DNA of 64,000 nucleotides from Schistosoma mansoni (Eukaryota > Platyhelminthes > Trematoda > Strigeidida > Schistosomatidae). Positions 34,991-48,632 of the stretch are shown here, in pieces (positions within the stretch are counted from its first letter, which is position 1; the number at the start of each line of letters is the position of its first letter). The translations under genes and the position numbers were made by a program. Location: NCBI RefSeq assembly GCF_000237925.1, contig NC_031502.1, forward strand, positions 24,101,794 through 24,165,793. Reading direction: 5' to 3'. The notes under the pieces were generated by a model, which did no database searches, was not told where the DNA came from, and worked only from the letters and a program-made list of their open reading frames with translations.

Positions 34991-35380
34991 TGTTAGCTAA
35001 CAGTGGAATCCAAGATGCCCACTTCATCGAATTTTAGACTTGTAAGCTTGACGTACCTGCCTCTCACTGTTGATGTTCACACTCAGACTCGAACCCAGTA
35101 CCATCCACTTAAAACTCAAATGTGTTGTCTGCTAATTTATCGGACCGGATAGCTGTTAGCTCAAACGAGTGCGCTTTATTTGTAAGGGTTTTTGTTTACA
35201 GGTTACTTATATTAAAGCCTGCAATTGACCAGTCTCTAATTTCATATGGGTATCCTGAGCTGATTTCCCTCTTATCGCCACTAAGTTATAAGATTCTACT
35301 AAAGTACCATAGGGCTAGCAGTGAAATACAAGATACTGAGATTTATGTACGCCTTGCTGACAAGTTCGAAATACGATAAA
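34991..35380. repeat. SINE-related fragments, diverged
   Basis: At 35000-35110 there is 'cagtggaatccaagatgccc', like the region around the hammerhead cleavage site, in reverse orientation. A tRNA-head-like 'ccggatagctgttagctcaaac' follows near 35145. At 35215-35345 lies a body that parallels 35820-35950: 'gaccagtctctaattt.atatg', 'atcctgagctgatttccctc', 'ctagcagtgaaatacaag'. Degeneration is strong, so exact limits are uncertain. Confidence 0.45.
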
Positions 35381-35814
35381 ACCTACGTCCGTGATTTCGC
35401 TTCTCTAAATTATCTAAATTTATTAAAATCTTGTGTCGATGTTGAGGCAATCAGCTCACGTTGCCTGTATGACAACAGAAACTGACCAGTTTCAGTCCTT
35501 CATATTAACAACTATGGAATACAAACTCTTAGATGTAAGTTAATGAGAACCCTTGCATAGACTTGATAAAGCATTGTCACAGTCGTTGGACACCAAGCTA
35601 ATATAAATCTTTAAGAAATAAACTGTACATTTTCTCAATAGTTGAAGCTTTTACAAATATGGTTTCTTCCTCAATGTTAGAAAAATAAAATAAAACTCTG
35701 ATGAATGGTTCAGTGTAACTGATAGTCCTTGTTTGCCTACTTGTTAAAATTTCCTCATAATTTAAAAGCGATTTGAGTCACTTCACTATTAAATTGTTTG
35801 TTTGAACCTTCCCA

Positions 35815-35990
35815 TTGGTGTTTAAGACTGGGATTGATCAGTCTCTTATTGGTATATGCGCATCCTGTGAGGATTGCCTCGATATCGCTTGAAGTCGCAA
35901 GCATTATAAGCAAGGAAGGGTGGTGGTGCGTCCTGGATTCCACTGCTAGCCATCATTCATTTTCGCTTATAATTCAAGTTACTATCATAA
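35815..35990. repeat. SINE tail with inverted junction
   Basis: The left part (35818-35905) reads 'gatcagtctcttattgg', 'gcgcatcctgtgaggattgcctcgat' and 'gaagtcgcaagcattataagc'. Immediately after, the sequence turns to the opposite strand of the same family: 'gcgtcctggattccactgctagcc' followed by 'gcttataat' (35926-35970). 'attataagc' on the left pairs with 'gcttataat' on the right, so two SINE tails meet in inverted orientation. Confidence 0.5.
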
Positions 35991-38775
35991 GGAATTATCA
36001 AAAACTAAATAGTATACTACAAACATGATTACCGTAATCTGATCACTACTATGTGTTACCCAACAAAGGTTTGGTAATTGTACAATGAGCAATAAAAGTA
36101 CACTTTTGCAAAGCCATTTCTATCTTTTTTAACAGGATAAAAATTTATTTTGATCCTTTCAGATCCCAGAGTTTCTTAATCCCTTAGTTTTATTTTGAAT
36201 TAACTTGCCTATTTACTTTAGAAGCTGTCACAGACAAGCCACGTGTTCTCTCACAATGATAAAAAGAATCCAGTTATATCCAGATTCAATGTTTAGACAA
36301 AGGATCTCGATTAGTGATTTGAATAGTTAATTAACAAAGCGCCTGTAATACGCTGAACAATAATATAGCATTTGGATAAATACCAGTAGTATTAAAATAT
36401 GATTAGCCTTAATTCAAATTTATGTAAATGACATCGTCTATGTTATAACTAAGGTAAACCTCTGCTCATTAATTAATTAAATAGATCAACACAAAAATGA
36501 TATCACACATATACCACTGATTCAGTCCTATTCTTACACGATATTGAATTTTAAAATGCTTAGTCAAATGACACGTTGTTTATAATCTTATCTCCGTTAA
36601 AAAAGACGTTTAACTTTTATCTCAAACCATTTGTACTGTTCTTTTCATATATTGAAAGCACTTCAGTTACAAAGGCACAATCTATTTCATTTTTGATTTT
36701 TCAGGACAGTTTCTTTGTATTAAAAACTGAATTAAAAACACAAAAATAAGAAACAAAATGTGTACTATAGGTATACTAAAATATCGGCATAATCATTAGT
36801 TTCTTAAGTTTTAAAATAAATCCAAGTGACAGTATAAATCTTTGTTTTCAGTACTTTAAGTCAAAACTTTTTTAGGTAGAATGCTAATGACTTTGGAACC
36901 CATATTGTAGAGAAAACTTATGATAGTATTATAAGGAATATGTAATACATGAGCTTGATCTAAAGTCATTACGACGGGTGTATAAAGTACCAAGATAAAA
37001 TCATGGAGATAACTCGTTGAAATATCTTCCGGAAAATATTTTCCAAGTTAGTTTAATAGGGTTTATCGATTTAATTTTATCTCATACCTTATGTTTGAAT
37101 TGAAGATCACAGTGATCATTTTAAAATCATTTTCAAGATATTCCATTGAAGAGTTATAGATCCACAAATGAAGGTTGGTATTGGCTGTTGAGTTTTTAGG
37201 AATATGTTATTTGTAATTATAATAACCAAACTTTGAAAATTCCAGTAAAGTTGGAAAATGAGATCCCGAATCTCGTGAAATTTATCACGTGCATATTAAT
37301 TTGTACAACTAGTTTATTATTTGTGTGGTGGGCTTACACGAGATCAGGAAATAGATTATTTTGATTTGCCGGGATCATAAAAGTAAACTACATTTTCGGT
37401 GCACAATTGAACCACTGCTGAAGTAATTTGAAAATCTCGGTCCAAACATTGAGCATTGAAACTAACATATTTTTCACTAATCTATTGGAGTGACCACTTA
37501 TATATATATATTCATTTGCAAAATATATGTGATCAATTTATATGGTAAAATCGAATTCTGGCTTAAAGAGGTCGGTTTGAACCTTGTTCTCAAAGACTGT
37601 TCCAAGATTACTACTATATAAATATGAGACATCATGTAATTGTTTCGCTCTACACTTCACACACATCTTGGAATTATTCAGAAATTGAGAAAGGATTTTT
37701 TTTTACTTTAGGTGATGGCATTGTAAAATCCTTCCTCTTTCAAATTCCTTTACCTTAAACATTTCAGATTCATTCAGACGTGGAATGTTTAGTCATTTAA
37801 GTTATTCTCGACAAATTCTCAGCTAATAACCAATTTTCATAAAAGCAGACATCTGAAAATTTTCAGATCATTAACTTCATTTGGATTGAAATGATTATTA
37901 GGTTACGAATAATGCATTACTCTAATACAGTCATAATCGCGTGACCATAGTATATGAATACATATAAGTTCGCTGCTTTGTCATTTTCATTGTAGCTCTA
38001 ATGCACAGACAGTTCCGAGGTCTCTACATCGAGATATAGTTTTTTCCGCCGACTTTATCACAGAAAAACAGTTCACATGTGCTACAAATGCCGTTTTAAG
38101 ATATTCCAAGAAATTTGTTCTGTTCATAAGTGAAAATCTCCGTGTAATCATTCAAAATAGCACTGATGATGAGTTTTGCTTTACTATTTAATGAATCGGT
38201 TTTTCTAAACGGACTTTACTGAAGTTTATATGTTGCATTGAAGTACATAAATTTTTGTCATCATTTAAGCTAGTACTTATTTTAAGAAATCTAGAAGAAA
38301 ATAGGAAAATAGTTTGAAATATAAAGATTTACTCACCCATAATACAGGATACTGAGTGTTGCAACTGGAACACAATTTGTATAACGCGAAGCACTCATTC
38401 TTTCAAACAGTTGAAATCCTTTGGATTCAAAAGGAAGTACAAACAACAAGTATTATCAAAAGATTTTACTGAAGCCTTGGACGGTTTAATGTTATGTTGT
38501 AATTGTTTTCGACCTTACAACTGGATAACTGATTTCTGAATTCTCTTTGGGATTACTCATGCATCTTATTGTAAGCAATGACAAACAGTGATCTTAGAAA
38601 TAGATTTAAATAAAAAAATTAAAAGCAATTGAGGGTTTAAAGTTTTAAAAATTCGAGTTGGGTTATCTAATCTTATCTACAAACTCCTAACCTCCTCACA
38701 AAAGCAATATTTTTATGGCGTCACATTTATAACACCCCATTACATCTGATTTCTTCAATAACTCTTATTTTATAG
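35991..38775. other. Long gene-poor AT-rich stretch
   Basis: About 2.8 kb of AT-rich DNA with no frame above 60 codons, no RNA gene and only short TA runs (for example near 37500). Confidence 0.45.
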
Positions 38776-38820
38776 AGTTGAGATCATGAGTCAATTGAAG
38801 CTAGACCACCATGGAAAACT
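38776..38820 (-). repeat. SINE 3'-tail fragment
   Basis: The stretch 'gagatcatgagtcaattgaagctagaccaccatgg' shares its first 20 bases, with one difference, with the loop of the inverted repeat at 34144-34240. Its reverse complement ('ccatggtggtctagc..') fits the tail that follows 'gtgctttcaggttt' in the 29.6-kb SINE copy ('gtttcaatgatagcc'). Confidence 0.45.
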
Positions 38821-41011
38821 CTTATTTTATTTAAAATGAATTATTCTCATCATGCTTTTTGGTTTTACTGTTCATTTACTACGGATAGGAATTTCCTTAT
38901 TTCATAGCTTCGTTAATACACAAAATTTACTAATAGGAGGTTGTAGTGCCGTGCTTCGCTAATCGTTCACCTCGATAACCGTTATAATACAAATTTAAAC
39001 GGTGCATGAAATAAGAAGGCAAAGAGAAGCGGCAACTACAGTTTTATTGTCAAATGACGCAGGCCAGAAAGCTACAGGCACAAGAGCAAATATCAGCGAG
39101 CGAGAGAGCGCAAGCAATTGCATTGGCAATTTATAGTCAAATTGAATAAGGGCACAGAAAAACAAAATCTGATAATAGGATTTGCATGCATACATATATG
39201 AGGGGGAGCAGGATGAGTCATCGAATGATACTTAAGCAATCAACATTTAACTAAAGTGTCATTTGCTCTAGTGGTCATAACAGTACGAAGAAATATGTAC
39301 ATTGCTACTATCCGAATGACGATGTCTATTAAGCAAGTTAATAAAAAGGCTTAACCAAAATTAACCATAATCAAAACTGATTGTAGGATAGTTGCTATAA
39401 CGTCTCATTTAGCTCTATTTAACTAGATAACAAATAATATAGGTGGATAATCTCTCGAATGTTGAATGTTTATTTAGAGAATCATTCGTTCATTTTGAGT
39501 TCAGTCATACTGAAAGTGTTTTCTGCACTGAAAAAAACGTTTTTATCTGTAATCTTATATCAGTCTCTTTATTGGTTTATTCATCAATGTATAAATATAA
39601 ATGCGATAATAATCTGTCTTCAATGGATACTTAAAAAGTAAAAGTTAGTCGAAGAACCCAACTCGTTGAACAAACACAATATTCAGACTTTCACAGTACT
39701 ACTAACCATTTATGATACCATGGTAGGCCTTCTTTTAATCAGAATATTAAAAAAAAATTATAAACACTAAAATGTCAAAATAATGTACTTGTTTCCTTAA
39801 TCACCATGACAACAGGTCGAGAAAATTTTCATTTTTATCCAGTTATCTCAAAACATCTACATATACTTATAGTAGTTAAGTTGAAATATGATCACAAGCT
39901 AGCGCAATTTTGTGCGTGTGTGTAAATATGCAAGTAGCCAAATCCGATAGTTCATGTTCAATAAAACAGAATTCTTGAATACTTTCTAAACAAAAGAATA
40001 AGCAGATCAAATGATGGACGTATGCAATCCATTATTTCAAGAAGACCAGTTGTAAAAAGTTTTTTCTCTAACTTGAATAGTTTTAGTGAATATAAAAAGC
40101 TAGTTTTTTTCAAGTTTGAATTCCCGTGCAATATGCAATCGCCTTCGAGAATTTTCTGATAAAACAATATTTTATCTTTAACGTTGTACCTGGAACACTA
40201 TTTCACAGCTTTTATGCTCTTTCATATCATATGGATAACAATCATCTACCTGTATATTAAGTGTTCTTAGAGGAAAAATTCGTTTCCTAACAGACTTTCA
40301 TAAATACGTCGTGATATCCGTCACCATTGTTGATTGTGTGCAACTTCAAAAGTCATCAATTTGTCCGTTGTGCACTTTAGTGAATGGATTACGAAATCAG
40401 ACTGATTTACCACAGATCAAACACACTAATTAGATCAGTGAACTAGTAGTGAATAAGAACTCTTGTTAAAAGTTAGATTTTAATTTAAATATTTTATAAC
40501 AGTTGTTTCTAAAGGAAACAAGTTTATGATACCCTATTCATTAAATTTGAAGGAGTGATTTTGTTGATGAATCCCCTCAGTGTATTTATTCAGTTAAGTA
40601 AAGAAACATGAATGTGAAATAAATTTCAATCTCATTTCTGAATTCAGATAAATCCTTTAGTGTGTCTTTTGATAAAAATGACGAAGAATAAAATATTTTC
40701 ACTACGTATTATTAAATCTGTAAATTGAAGTCATCCATGGTAGACCATATCCCCGGGTATTCGAACCTAAAACCACTTACAGGCGAATTAGCCGAAGTGA
40801 GAAATAAAAGGGATGAATAGAAATGAAGTAACATTAAATATATTAGTTAAAATATTGTGATATTATTAACTAGTAAAAATGGACAATATAACGTGTTTCA
40901 TTCGCAAATACAATAGTACCTTAGATACACAGTCGATAGCTAGTGACATAAGAGAGTAACCATCCCAAAAAATCGTAGTCATTATTATTCAAATTACAAC
41001 CAACCGATCGA
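38821..41011. other. No gene recognised; possible LTR-like repeat at 38985-39240
   Basis: At 38985-39240 the DNA is GC-richer, with 'agcgagcgagagagcgcaag' and 'gagggggagcaggatgagtc' wording that looks like a dispersed repeat, but no partner exists in the window. The rest is AT-rich with only short frames (for example 39443-39641 and 39958-40167) that have no motif. Confidence 0.35.
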
Positions 41012-43850
41012 ATAGTTTTTTTTATTTATTTTTATTTATTTAATCGCATACATATTGGTACAAAGGGCACCGGATACATATGCGCCACAAAAAATAATGA
41101 GAATGGGAGGAGAAGGAAGAAGATGTGTATATATAAAAGAAGGAAAAAAGAAAGAAGAGTAATGATGGGGGTAAAACTGAAATGTACAACCAGAAGAGCT
41201 CTCTCAGTTAAGAAAGTTATAACCACTCTTTATGAAGAAAGTAAAAGAAGGTTACAGCAGGATCGCCACTGGCTTCTATTCTGAGCCATATCTGATGACG
41301 TCTCTAGCCACTGTTTGCACCATCTCTCGGATCCCAGTCAGGGAGTCATAAAGGACCAACAGAAGCTAGCCCTTTGCAGCTTTCTTCCATACCACGACAC
41401 CATGTCATACACTGACCTCCTCCCTGCTTTTTCCAACCAGTCCCAGAGTCGGCAAATAATGCACGACGTGGAATTCTCTGGGACGACATTCGTAGAACAT
41501 GTTCAAGCCACCGAAGCCGGTGTTTCAAGATGGCGACACCAATTGAATTATCGTCTCTGCGCCCGAACACACGATGCCGAACCTCTGCATTACTAACATG
41601 GTGTTGCCACTGGATGTCAGCAATCCTTCGGATACAACGATGATCGAACACAGAGATTCATATAACATCCCCAACTCGGAGAGGCCAGGTTTCACAAACA
41701 GAGCAAAACTACTCTCACCGACGCGTTGTAGATCCGACCTTTTACAGCCAGACTAACATCACGAAGGCGCCAAAGATGGCCCAGATTGGCATAAGCCGCT
41801 CTGGCTTTCATTATACGTGCATCAATCTCATCACTCACGCCACCACCAGCACTTATGTAGCTACCTAGATACACGAACTTCTCAAATACTTCAATCTGCT
41901 CACCATCTAGGGTGAGTACAGGATGAGAATCCTGCCAGTCTTGTAGGAGTACCTTGCACTTGGAGGGTGCAAAGCACATGCCGTACCTGCGGACACTGAT
42001 TGCCAACTGATTAAGTGCGGATTGCATGCCTTGGGCATTATCACACAGTAAGACAATATCATCCGCAAACTCGAGGTCGAGAAGTCGTTCTCCAGGCAGC
42101 AGATCCACACCGCCATTACTTACATCCATCAGAGCTGTTTCCAGGATGTCGTCGATGGCAAAGTTGAAGAGGAATGGTGAGATCGGGCAACCCTGCCTAA
42201 CCCCATTGCTTGAATAAAACAAGGGAGAAAGGTGGTTGTATGCCCTCACTCTGCCTGAGGTGTTCGTGTACGGGGCCTTTAAGATGTTAATAAACTTCTC
42301 AGGCACACCCTTCTTCAATAGACAATCCCAGAGTACAGTCCTGTCCAACGAATCGAAGGCAGCCCTGATATCAAGAAACACTACGATTGTTGGCCTGCGA
42401 TAAGTATGACGGTGTTCTAACATTTGGCGAAGGGTGAAGATATGATCAATGCATCCTCGACCAGAACGAAAACCAGCCGGCTTCTCGCGAGTCAATCGTT
42501 CTCGGGTTTTAAACAACCTACGAAGAATGATAGAAGCCAATAGTTTGGACGCAATCGGAAGTAGACTTATCCCCCGATAGTTGTTACAGGAACAACGCGA
42601 ACCCTTTTTAAGGATAGGGACGACTATCGACTCATTCCATGATGTTGGAACACTTTCTTGCTCCCAAACCTTTGCAAACAACACCGTCAGTTCCTTAGCC
42701 AGAAAGTCACCACCATCTTTAAAAAGAGCCGGAGGTAAGTAATCTGGGCCAGGTGATTTGTAGCGTTTCAAGAGTTGGAGTTCCTTGCGGACTTCCGCCT
42801 CGTTGGATGGGTCAATCGTCACCGGCCATGGGGGCAGGACAAACTGGTCGATGTTGCCGGAGCAGCAGGCCAGTTGAACTGCTCCTCGAAAAATTCCGCC
42901 CATCGTCCAAGACGTCGACGAATGTTACTGATTGGCATCACATCATCCTCGTAGATTGTTTCACTCACACCAGACTTCTTGCTGCCAGTGGCTCGGATGA
43001 GTTGGAAGAGCTTCCGGCAGTTACCAGATGCAGCTGCTGCTTCCATCTCATTAGCACGCTCCGACCACCAGGCTTCTCGGTCCTTACGCAAGCTTTACCT
43101 AATTTCACTACGTAACAGCCTTCGTTTGTGGTCAAACTCACGGTCACCCGGAGTAGACCGACGGGCTTCCATCAGTTGTAAGGAGCCAGAAGAAACCCAG
43201 TGCTTATAAGCGGGACGTTTCGCGAAGCCGCAAGAGGCTTTACTCGCCATTTTCATGGCGTCATGAAGTTGCAACCAACGCTCATCTATACTTTTCGGTG
43301 GTATGGTAGCTAGCCTAGAAGCTAGCTCGGCTCGATACTTACTTGCAACAGAAGTTGCAGCCAGTTTACTGACATCAATCCGTCGATGGCGGTCAATCCA
43401 TCGGCCACTGAAGAGTAAGGTAAGATTGGCGCAGACCAGGGCATGATCAGACTCCAGATAGGTACTCCAAAAGGAGCGGCAGTCTTGTACACAACTGCTC
43501 CAGCGGTAGTTGATTGCGATGTGACCAATTTGAGTCCAGGCTTGGGATGCAGAGGGAGGACGCCAGGTGGCACACCGGCGATAACTGTGCCGGAAGTTAG
43601 TGCTAGCCAGAAACAGGTTGTGGCCTGTGCACAGTTGCAGTCCCCGTTATCTGTCCTACGACCAACAAGTCCCCATCGGCCACCTAAGCGGCTCTCTTCT
43701 GTGCCTAGACATCCGACCTGTGCATTCAAGTCTCCGGCTAGTACTACAATATCTGTTGAACGCACTTTCTGGAGAAGAACAGTTAACTGGTGGTAAAACT
43801 CATCCTTGATTGCATCCGGGCTGCAATCTGTCGGGGCATAGGCTTTTATG
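41012..43850 (-). mobile_element. LINE family A, long copy with endonuclease and RT
   Basis: The best-preserved LINE here. On the minus strand the endonuclease starts abruptly near 43845 (AYAPTDCSPDAIKDEF, then LAGDLNAQVG near 43735-43760), so the 5' end is truncated inside that domain. A linker follows with WWSERANEMEAAA (near 43050). The RT is an open frame of 403 codons (41692-42903) with YKSPGPDYLPPALFK, VPTSWNESIVVPILKKGSR, NYRGISLLP, RGCIDHIFTLRQ, motif A VFLDIRAAFDSLDR, VRQGCPISPFLFNF, catalytic LEFADDIVLLC and thumb FVYLGSYIS. A frameshift near 41690 moves the C-terminal domain (RWLEHVLRM, GWKKQGGGQCMTW) to the frame 41346-41651. The 3' UTR ends in an A/T-rich tail near 41012-41040. 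It is inactive because of the 5' truncation and frameshift. Confidence 0.9.
41692..42903 (-). pseudogene. Reverse transcriptase frame of the LINE
   Basis: 403 codons open, covering nearly the whole RT domain with an intact FADD catalytic box. In life this enzyme copies the element RNA at a nicked target site. Here it is separated from its C-terminal part by a frameshift and has only a partial endonuclease upstream. It is part of the mobile element and not a host gene. Confidence 0.85.
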
Positions 43851-44420
43851 TATTTTATGATAAGAAGTTTTTCAGATTCAGTCATCAAGTAAATTTGTTA
43901 TTTTTATACGGAAGCTTTTAGATTAGTTTAAAGCGTGAAAAACAATAAGCAGATTATCAGCAAACTCAACGATTTAAAATGCAAGGTTTGTTTAATCACC
44001 GACCCATATTTACGTTTGGTCGGTGATTCAAATAAATGTAGTATCAGATCACATTCAGCACTGTACTTCAAAAACATTTTAGGAATGATAGGCTTATGTA
44101 AGGTTTCTAATGAAATGATTAGGTTCATATTTCCAGTACCTAAAACTAAATTTTGAGCATATAATGTCGGGTGTATTAGACATAGTACTAGCCGGAAGTT
44201 AACACACTTAAATTTTTGTCATCGATGTGATGATAATTTGGTTCAATTTAAAGTAAAAAATATATTACACAGACAAATATTTTCCTCTTGCGTTGAAGAG
44301 ATGTGACAGAAATCGATAAATCGGCAGAATAAAAATATTTTTTGTTTTCCACGTTATACTGTTATTAAACTATCATATGATCGGTGGCCGAGATTATATT
44401 ACCGCAAGTCTGGATATTTT
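43851..44420. other. No gene recognised
   Basis: Overlapping frames on both strands at 43928-44156 have no motif. An inverted 'caccgacc..ggtcggtg' pair at 44000-44030 can form a small hairpin. Confidence 0.4.
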
Positions 44421-44600
44421 AGGTGGAGTTTCGTTCTCTGAGTTGGATGGTTTGGTTGTGGAGCTTTCGTTGTTCTTCGAAACAACATCATCAGCGCAAA
44501 CTTCAGGTAGAGGTGAAGTGTTCGGATTTCTCCACATATGACTCACAGTTTGTTCTGTATACCTCAATCATGGTTGGTTAAAGGTCAACAACTTTTGACA
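44421..44600 (-). repeat. Repeat with hammerhead-like core, possibly Penelope-related
   Basis: A GC-richer block inside AT-rich DNA. On the minus strand it reads CTGATGA (44494-44488), a 6-bp stem (GTTGTT/AACAAC) and GAAA (44468-44465), with an extra T before the stem. Stem III would be only one pair and the cleavage triplet unclear. Penelope-like elements in many animals are known to carry minimal hammerheads, so the block may be an element end. This is inference. Confidence 0.4.
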
Positions 44601-47600
44601 TTTTGTTTTTTGAGTATAGTATAAATTGCATAACGACTAAGCAACAACCGGTGTCTTGCCCTATCACATAGAATTGAGGGGAACGCCTCACTGTTTTTCT
44701 TGTACTGCTTACTGTGTTTATTTAATATATATAGTACTTATATGCATCCCTCAGCTCATTCAGCGGCTATATTCAGACAACAGATAGAACGTCAAAAACA
44801 GAACAATCAAAATATATTAACTACGTAGTTACAACTAAATAGAAACTGACACTATTAAGCTGAATAATTTGGGACCAGAACACTTTTGAATTTCTCTTAA
44901 TTACCTTGTTCTAGTTCTCTGAGTTATTATTTAAGCATCGATACTGCTTGTAAGAATTAATGCTCAAAGAGTACTATATTTTCACCAGGACTGCATGGAG
45001 TTAGTTTACTTTTCAGCTTACTCTTTCATACACCGCAGAAGCTTGGCCTATTTGAGGCCTTTGTTGTGCGTTCGCGCTAGAGTTCAAAAATATGGTCCTG
45101 AGCACTTTTGAGTCTATATTTCTGTTTATTTTAATCAGCTTCAATAAATGAAAGACATCAGCAAATTTTTAAATTAAATTATTTTTATTAAGTAAATTCC
45201 AATTAACAAGTAGAAAAATATTAAAAGCAGATAATTGAAGTTAAAAAGAGTTTCATGAGAAATAACCAATTATAATAGTACGCTTTGTTAAATAAAAATA
45301 GGAAAATTGATGTGTTTATTCTATATCACAGGCAGTTAAATTGTAAGTTATGTATCATATAGGTTATAAATTATCAAGTATATCATTATTAAGTTGCAGT
45401 TCTTCAATTTCGTGAAGTAATATAATCTAATGTTTTCTCTTTACTTTTAGGTTTTAGTTGCATAGTTATTGATCCAGATCAGCGTCCGTTATGAATTCGC
45501 CCTTATATTGAGAATGGCGAATTCCAAATGAATACTGTGGAGCGGATTGTGAATTCACGTATACCTAAAACAGAAAAGAAATGACTATAAAGTTTTAAAA
45601 GTGAATAAATCCCAAAGTAAAAGTTTTACAAGGTATATTATTGAGCTTGGAAAATGTATAAAAAACACCATATTCTAAGACAACTAGACATGCTAAATAA
45701 AGATTGGATATAGTGTAATATCTTCTATGTTCAACAGAATCAGATTACAAAACGAGAAAATTATTTCAGTAAGTTCGGTAGACTGTTCATACTGAAAAGT
45801 GCTAAGATTTTCTCACTAAAAGCTTTAAACGAGGTTATATTAGATGAATATTTTACTCTAGAGTCGTCGTTCCCCAAAAAATAAGATGTTTAAACCTTGA
45901 AAACACCTCAATATTGAAAATTCTAAAATCCATACACGTTATATATGGAAGTAAAAACCTGTTTTCATATTTTTAAACAGTTTCAGACTGCATACGGACT
46001 GGCAATGTCTCAGTGCTTTACAAGCTAGCTTTGTTGAAAAAAGGCATTTATTGAATACCGCTGTGATTTTACTACATTTTTTTGAGGTTTGTCGAGTTCA
46101 CTTAGTGTAGAATGTCAAGAAATGTTTGATACACAGGAATATAAAGTAATAAGTAAACCTTAATATACTTTTGAACATCATATCCAAAAATAACGTTATT
46201 TGGTAAAAATACTACTGAAAATTGTGTACTGTTTAAGATGAAAATGGTAAGGTTAAATTGTGTACAAAGTAAATAACCGCCAGAATTTGGTAAATGGTGT
46301 AAAAGCTCACAGAACATACCGAACAGATTCACTTTGATTATGATAAATAGTGTTGTGTGGTTACCGCAACTGAGATTTAGATCAATAAAAGTGTCGTTAT
46401 TAGAAAAATTGATTTCAAGCAGTTGATATTTATTTTGACATATTATATAAATTTTAATAAATGTTCCAGCATTTAACAATGGCCATATAACTTCAGTAAG
46501 CTAATCTAGCAGTAACTGTAGTTATCGGTTACTACATGCTATGACGGTCTAGAAGATCAAATGTAGACTAGCTTAATAGGTAAAACTTTGTTTGTGGTGT
46601 AAACCTGGTTAGCTTCTTTTAAATCTGCTGCTGTATAAATTTGTGTATGCATCAAGTTCTAAAGGAACAATGGCCGTAATTGCTTGACTCATCTTTAAGA
46701 AGACTTATTACATGAGTATTGTATGACCAAATGGAGCGATTAATTAATCCAAAGATCTTTTACCTAAGCGTTGGGAAAATAGTTTTTCAGCCAAAAATAG
46801 GTTGTGTCAAGCCAAAAGTACTCTCAGAAAGTTTTAACTGTCGTTTTCACTATAGAAGTTTGAATAACTACTTTGAGGTCATGTTTATAATGTCAGCCAT
46901 CGGAAGCTAAAATTTATATTTCATACCAATAGTTGAACAAAACTTCATTTACCTGCATCACAACTCTTTCAGAAAACGTTTTGAACATTGTTTTTTAGGT
47001 TTATAGCCATGAGGTTAGCTTATCAAAACATATTTTGATTTAGTGAAAAAAATTATGGACTATATTTGCCGGAGTTTTCTCCAGTAACACGTGGGTAGAT
47101 ATGACGTTATACTTACCCCAATTTAAATGGGATGATGCTGTGCATTTCTACTAGCCACTGTCAACATTGAAGCATAGTGTTGAAGCAGAAACTCTCACAA
47201 CTGTTTGAAAATAATGCACTTTGGTAGTAAAACAGATAACATTATGGAAGGCTAATATACCAAGCGTCAACTAACAGAATGAACAGATATTGAGACTTTG
47301 AGGAAATGATATTGTTTGAATACACTATAGTGTGTTGTATACATTGGAATAAATTGTGGTTTACTATCACAATAAAGTAAGTGTGCAACAGCGTTGTAGA
47401 AGTACACAAATAACAATAACAAACATTCCTGTGAAAAACATTGTATAAATGAAATAAAATACTCAGTCCACTGAAGACACGGAAAAGTAAACCAAGTTAT
47501 CCTAACTAAATAAAAACGACAATCGTTTTAATGACTTCAATAAAATACTAATCTGTCATGTGCCAACCTAAAGTATACCTTACCTTTTCAGAACCAACCG

Positions 47601-48569
47601 CATGAAGTTTGAATGTGCGAAAAATCCAAATGGAATCTGTAACATTTATCAGTAGTAATGAAATATAATGGAGGGATAAATTATTATTCCCCTTTACCTT
47701 TACATACGTCACTTCAAGCGTTAGTTTTCTGAATCCAAGTTTAACAAGATTTACTGCTATACATAAAATCATATCGCAAGTTGCAAATAATCTCCTAATC
47801 CAGCCCATTCTGGAAAGGCAAGTTCGACAAAAACACGTACTAATTGTTTGGTATGGTCACGGTAAGCGAGTATTAGGTCGTGTGCCATTCAAACTAGATA
47901 ACTGCAAGTACCAATGTTTCATTTGGTTTTAGACAGAAGGCTAATCATTACCATATCCTGGAGCCACTGAAAGCACGAAATTTCAATGGTAAATGAAGTA
48001 ACACACAAATCTATTATCAAGTTAGAGATATTTTTGGAAATGCGCAAGAATAAAAATTATGTATATTTATTACAGAAGAATTGTGGAATTTGGGTACTTT
48101 TACTTGCGTAACTAACGGATTTAGTATGAAATGTTACCAACCTTCATGTTAGTACGTCTTGTGGTTACGTTATATAATAAAAACTGTGAGCTCATGTACC
48201 TAATACTTCAAACCTGATGAAATACGTCCTTTTTGGAACGAACGGCCTTAAGAAGTGGATTGGTAAGAATTATTGACATGATGAGATGGGAAAAATATTT
48301 GAGATAAACGATCACCTAGCTATATTTTTAAGACTGAAATTCGTGGCACTAAAATATTCAGATGAAAGTTGAAATTTCGCAAACTTCATTCAGGAGCACA
48401 AAAGTATTTCTATAATAGAAAAATTACATGGTTATAACGACATAAATCTGAGATCATATAAACGGTTTATTTATCAGCCACTAAGAGGCCTTGATATACT
48501 CAGTGTGAGTCAAAAATATATTCCAATAAATCACCATTCATTACAAAAACACAAGTTTATTTCCATTTT
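44601..48569. other. Gene-poor AT-rich stretch
   Basis: Almost 4 kb without a supported gene. The 125-codon minus frame at 46102-46479 is Ile/Leu/Phe-rich as expected from AT-rich DNA, has no domain and I do not call it. The 86-codon minus frame at 47548-47808 ends in a peptide (RYTLGWHMTD) faintly like a SHIPPO-protein end and lies downstream of the ODF3-like gene. The splice context is poor. The stretch probably contains later introns or the 3' end of that gene. Confidence 0.4.
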
Positions 48570-48632
48570 TTATCTATATTTAATTTCAAAACTCAACTTC
48601 AATGTTTGAGAAGGTTGTAGGAAAAAACTCAC

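Noticed and set aside
42026-43809. Plus-strand frames over the 41-44 kb LINE
   Set aside because: Antisense shadows of the minus-strand element.
46102-46479. 125-codon minus-strand open frame
   Set aside because: Composition is what AT-rich DNA gives by chance; no domain, splice context or similarity to a known family.
47548-47808. Possible last exon of the ODF3-like gene (ends RYTLGWHMTD)
   Set aside because: The similarity is faint, the acceptor is poor and the frame phase could not be confirmed.
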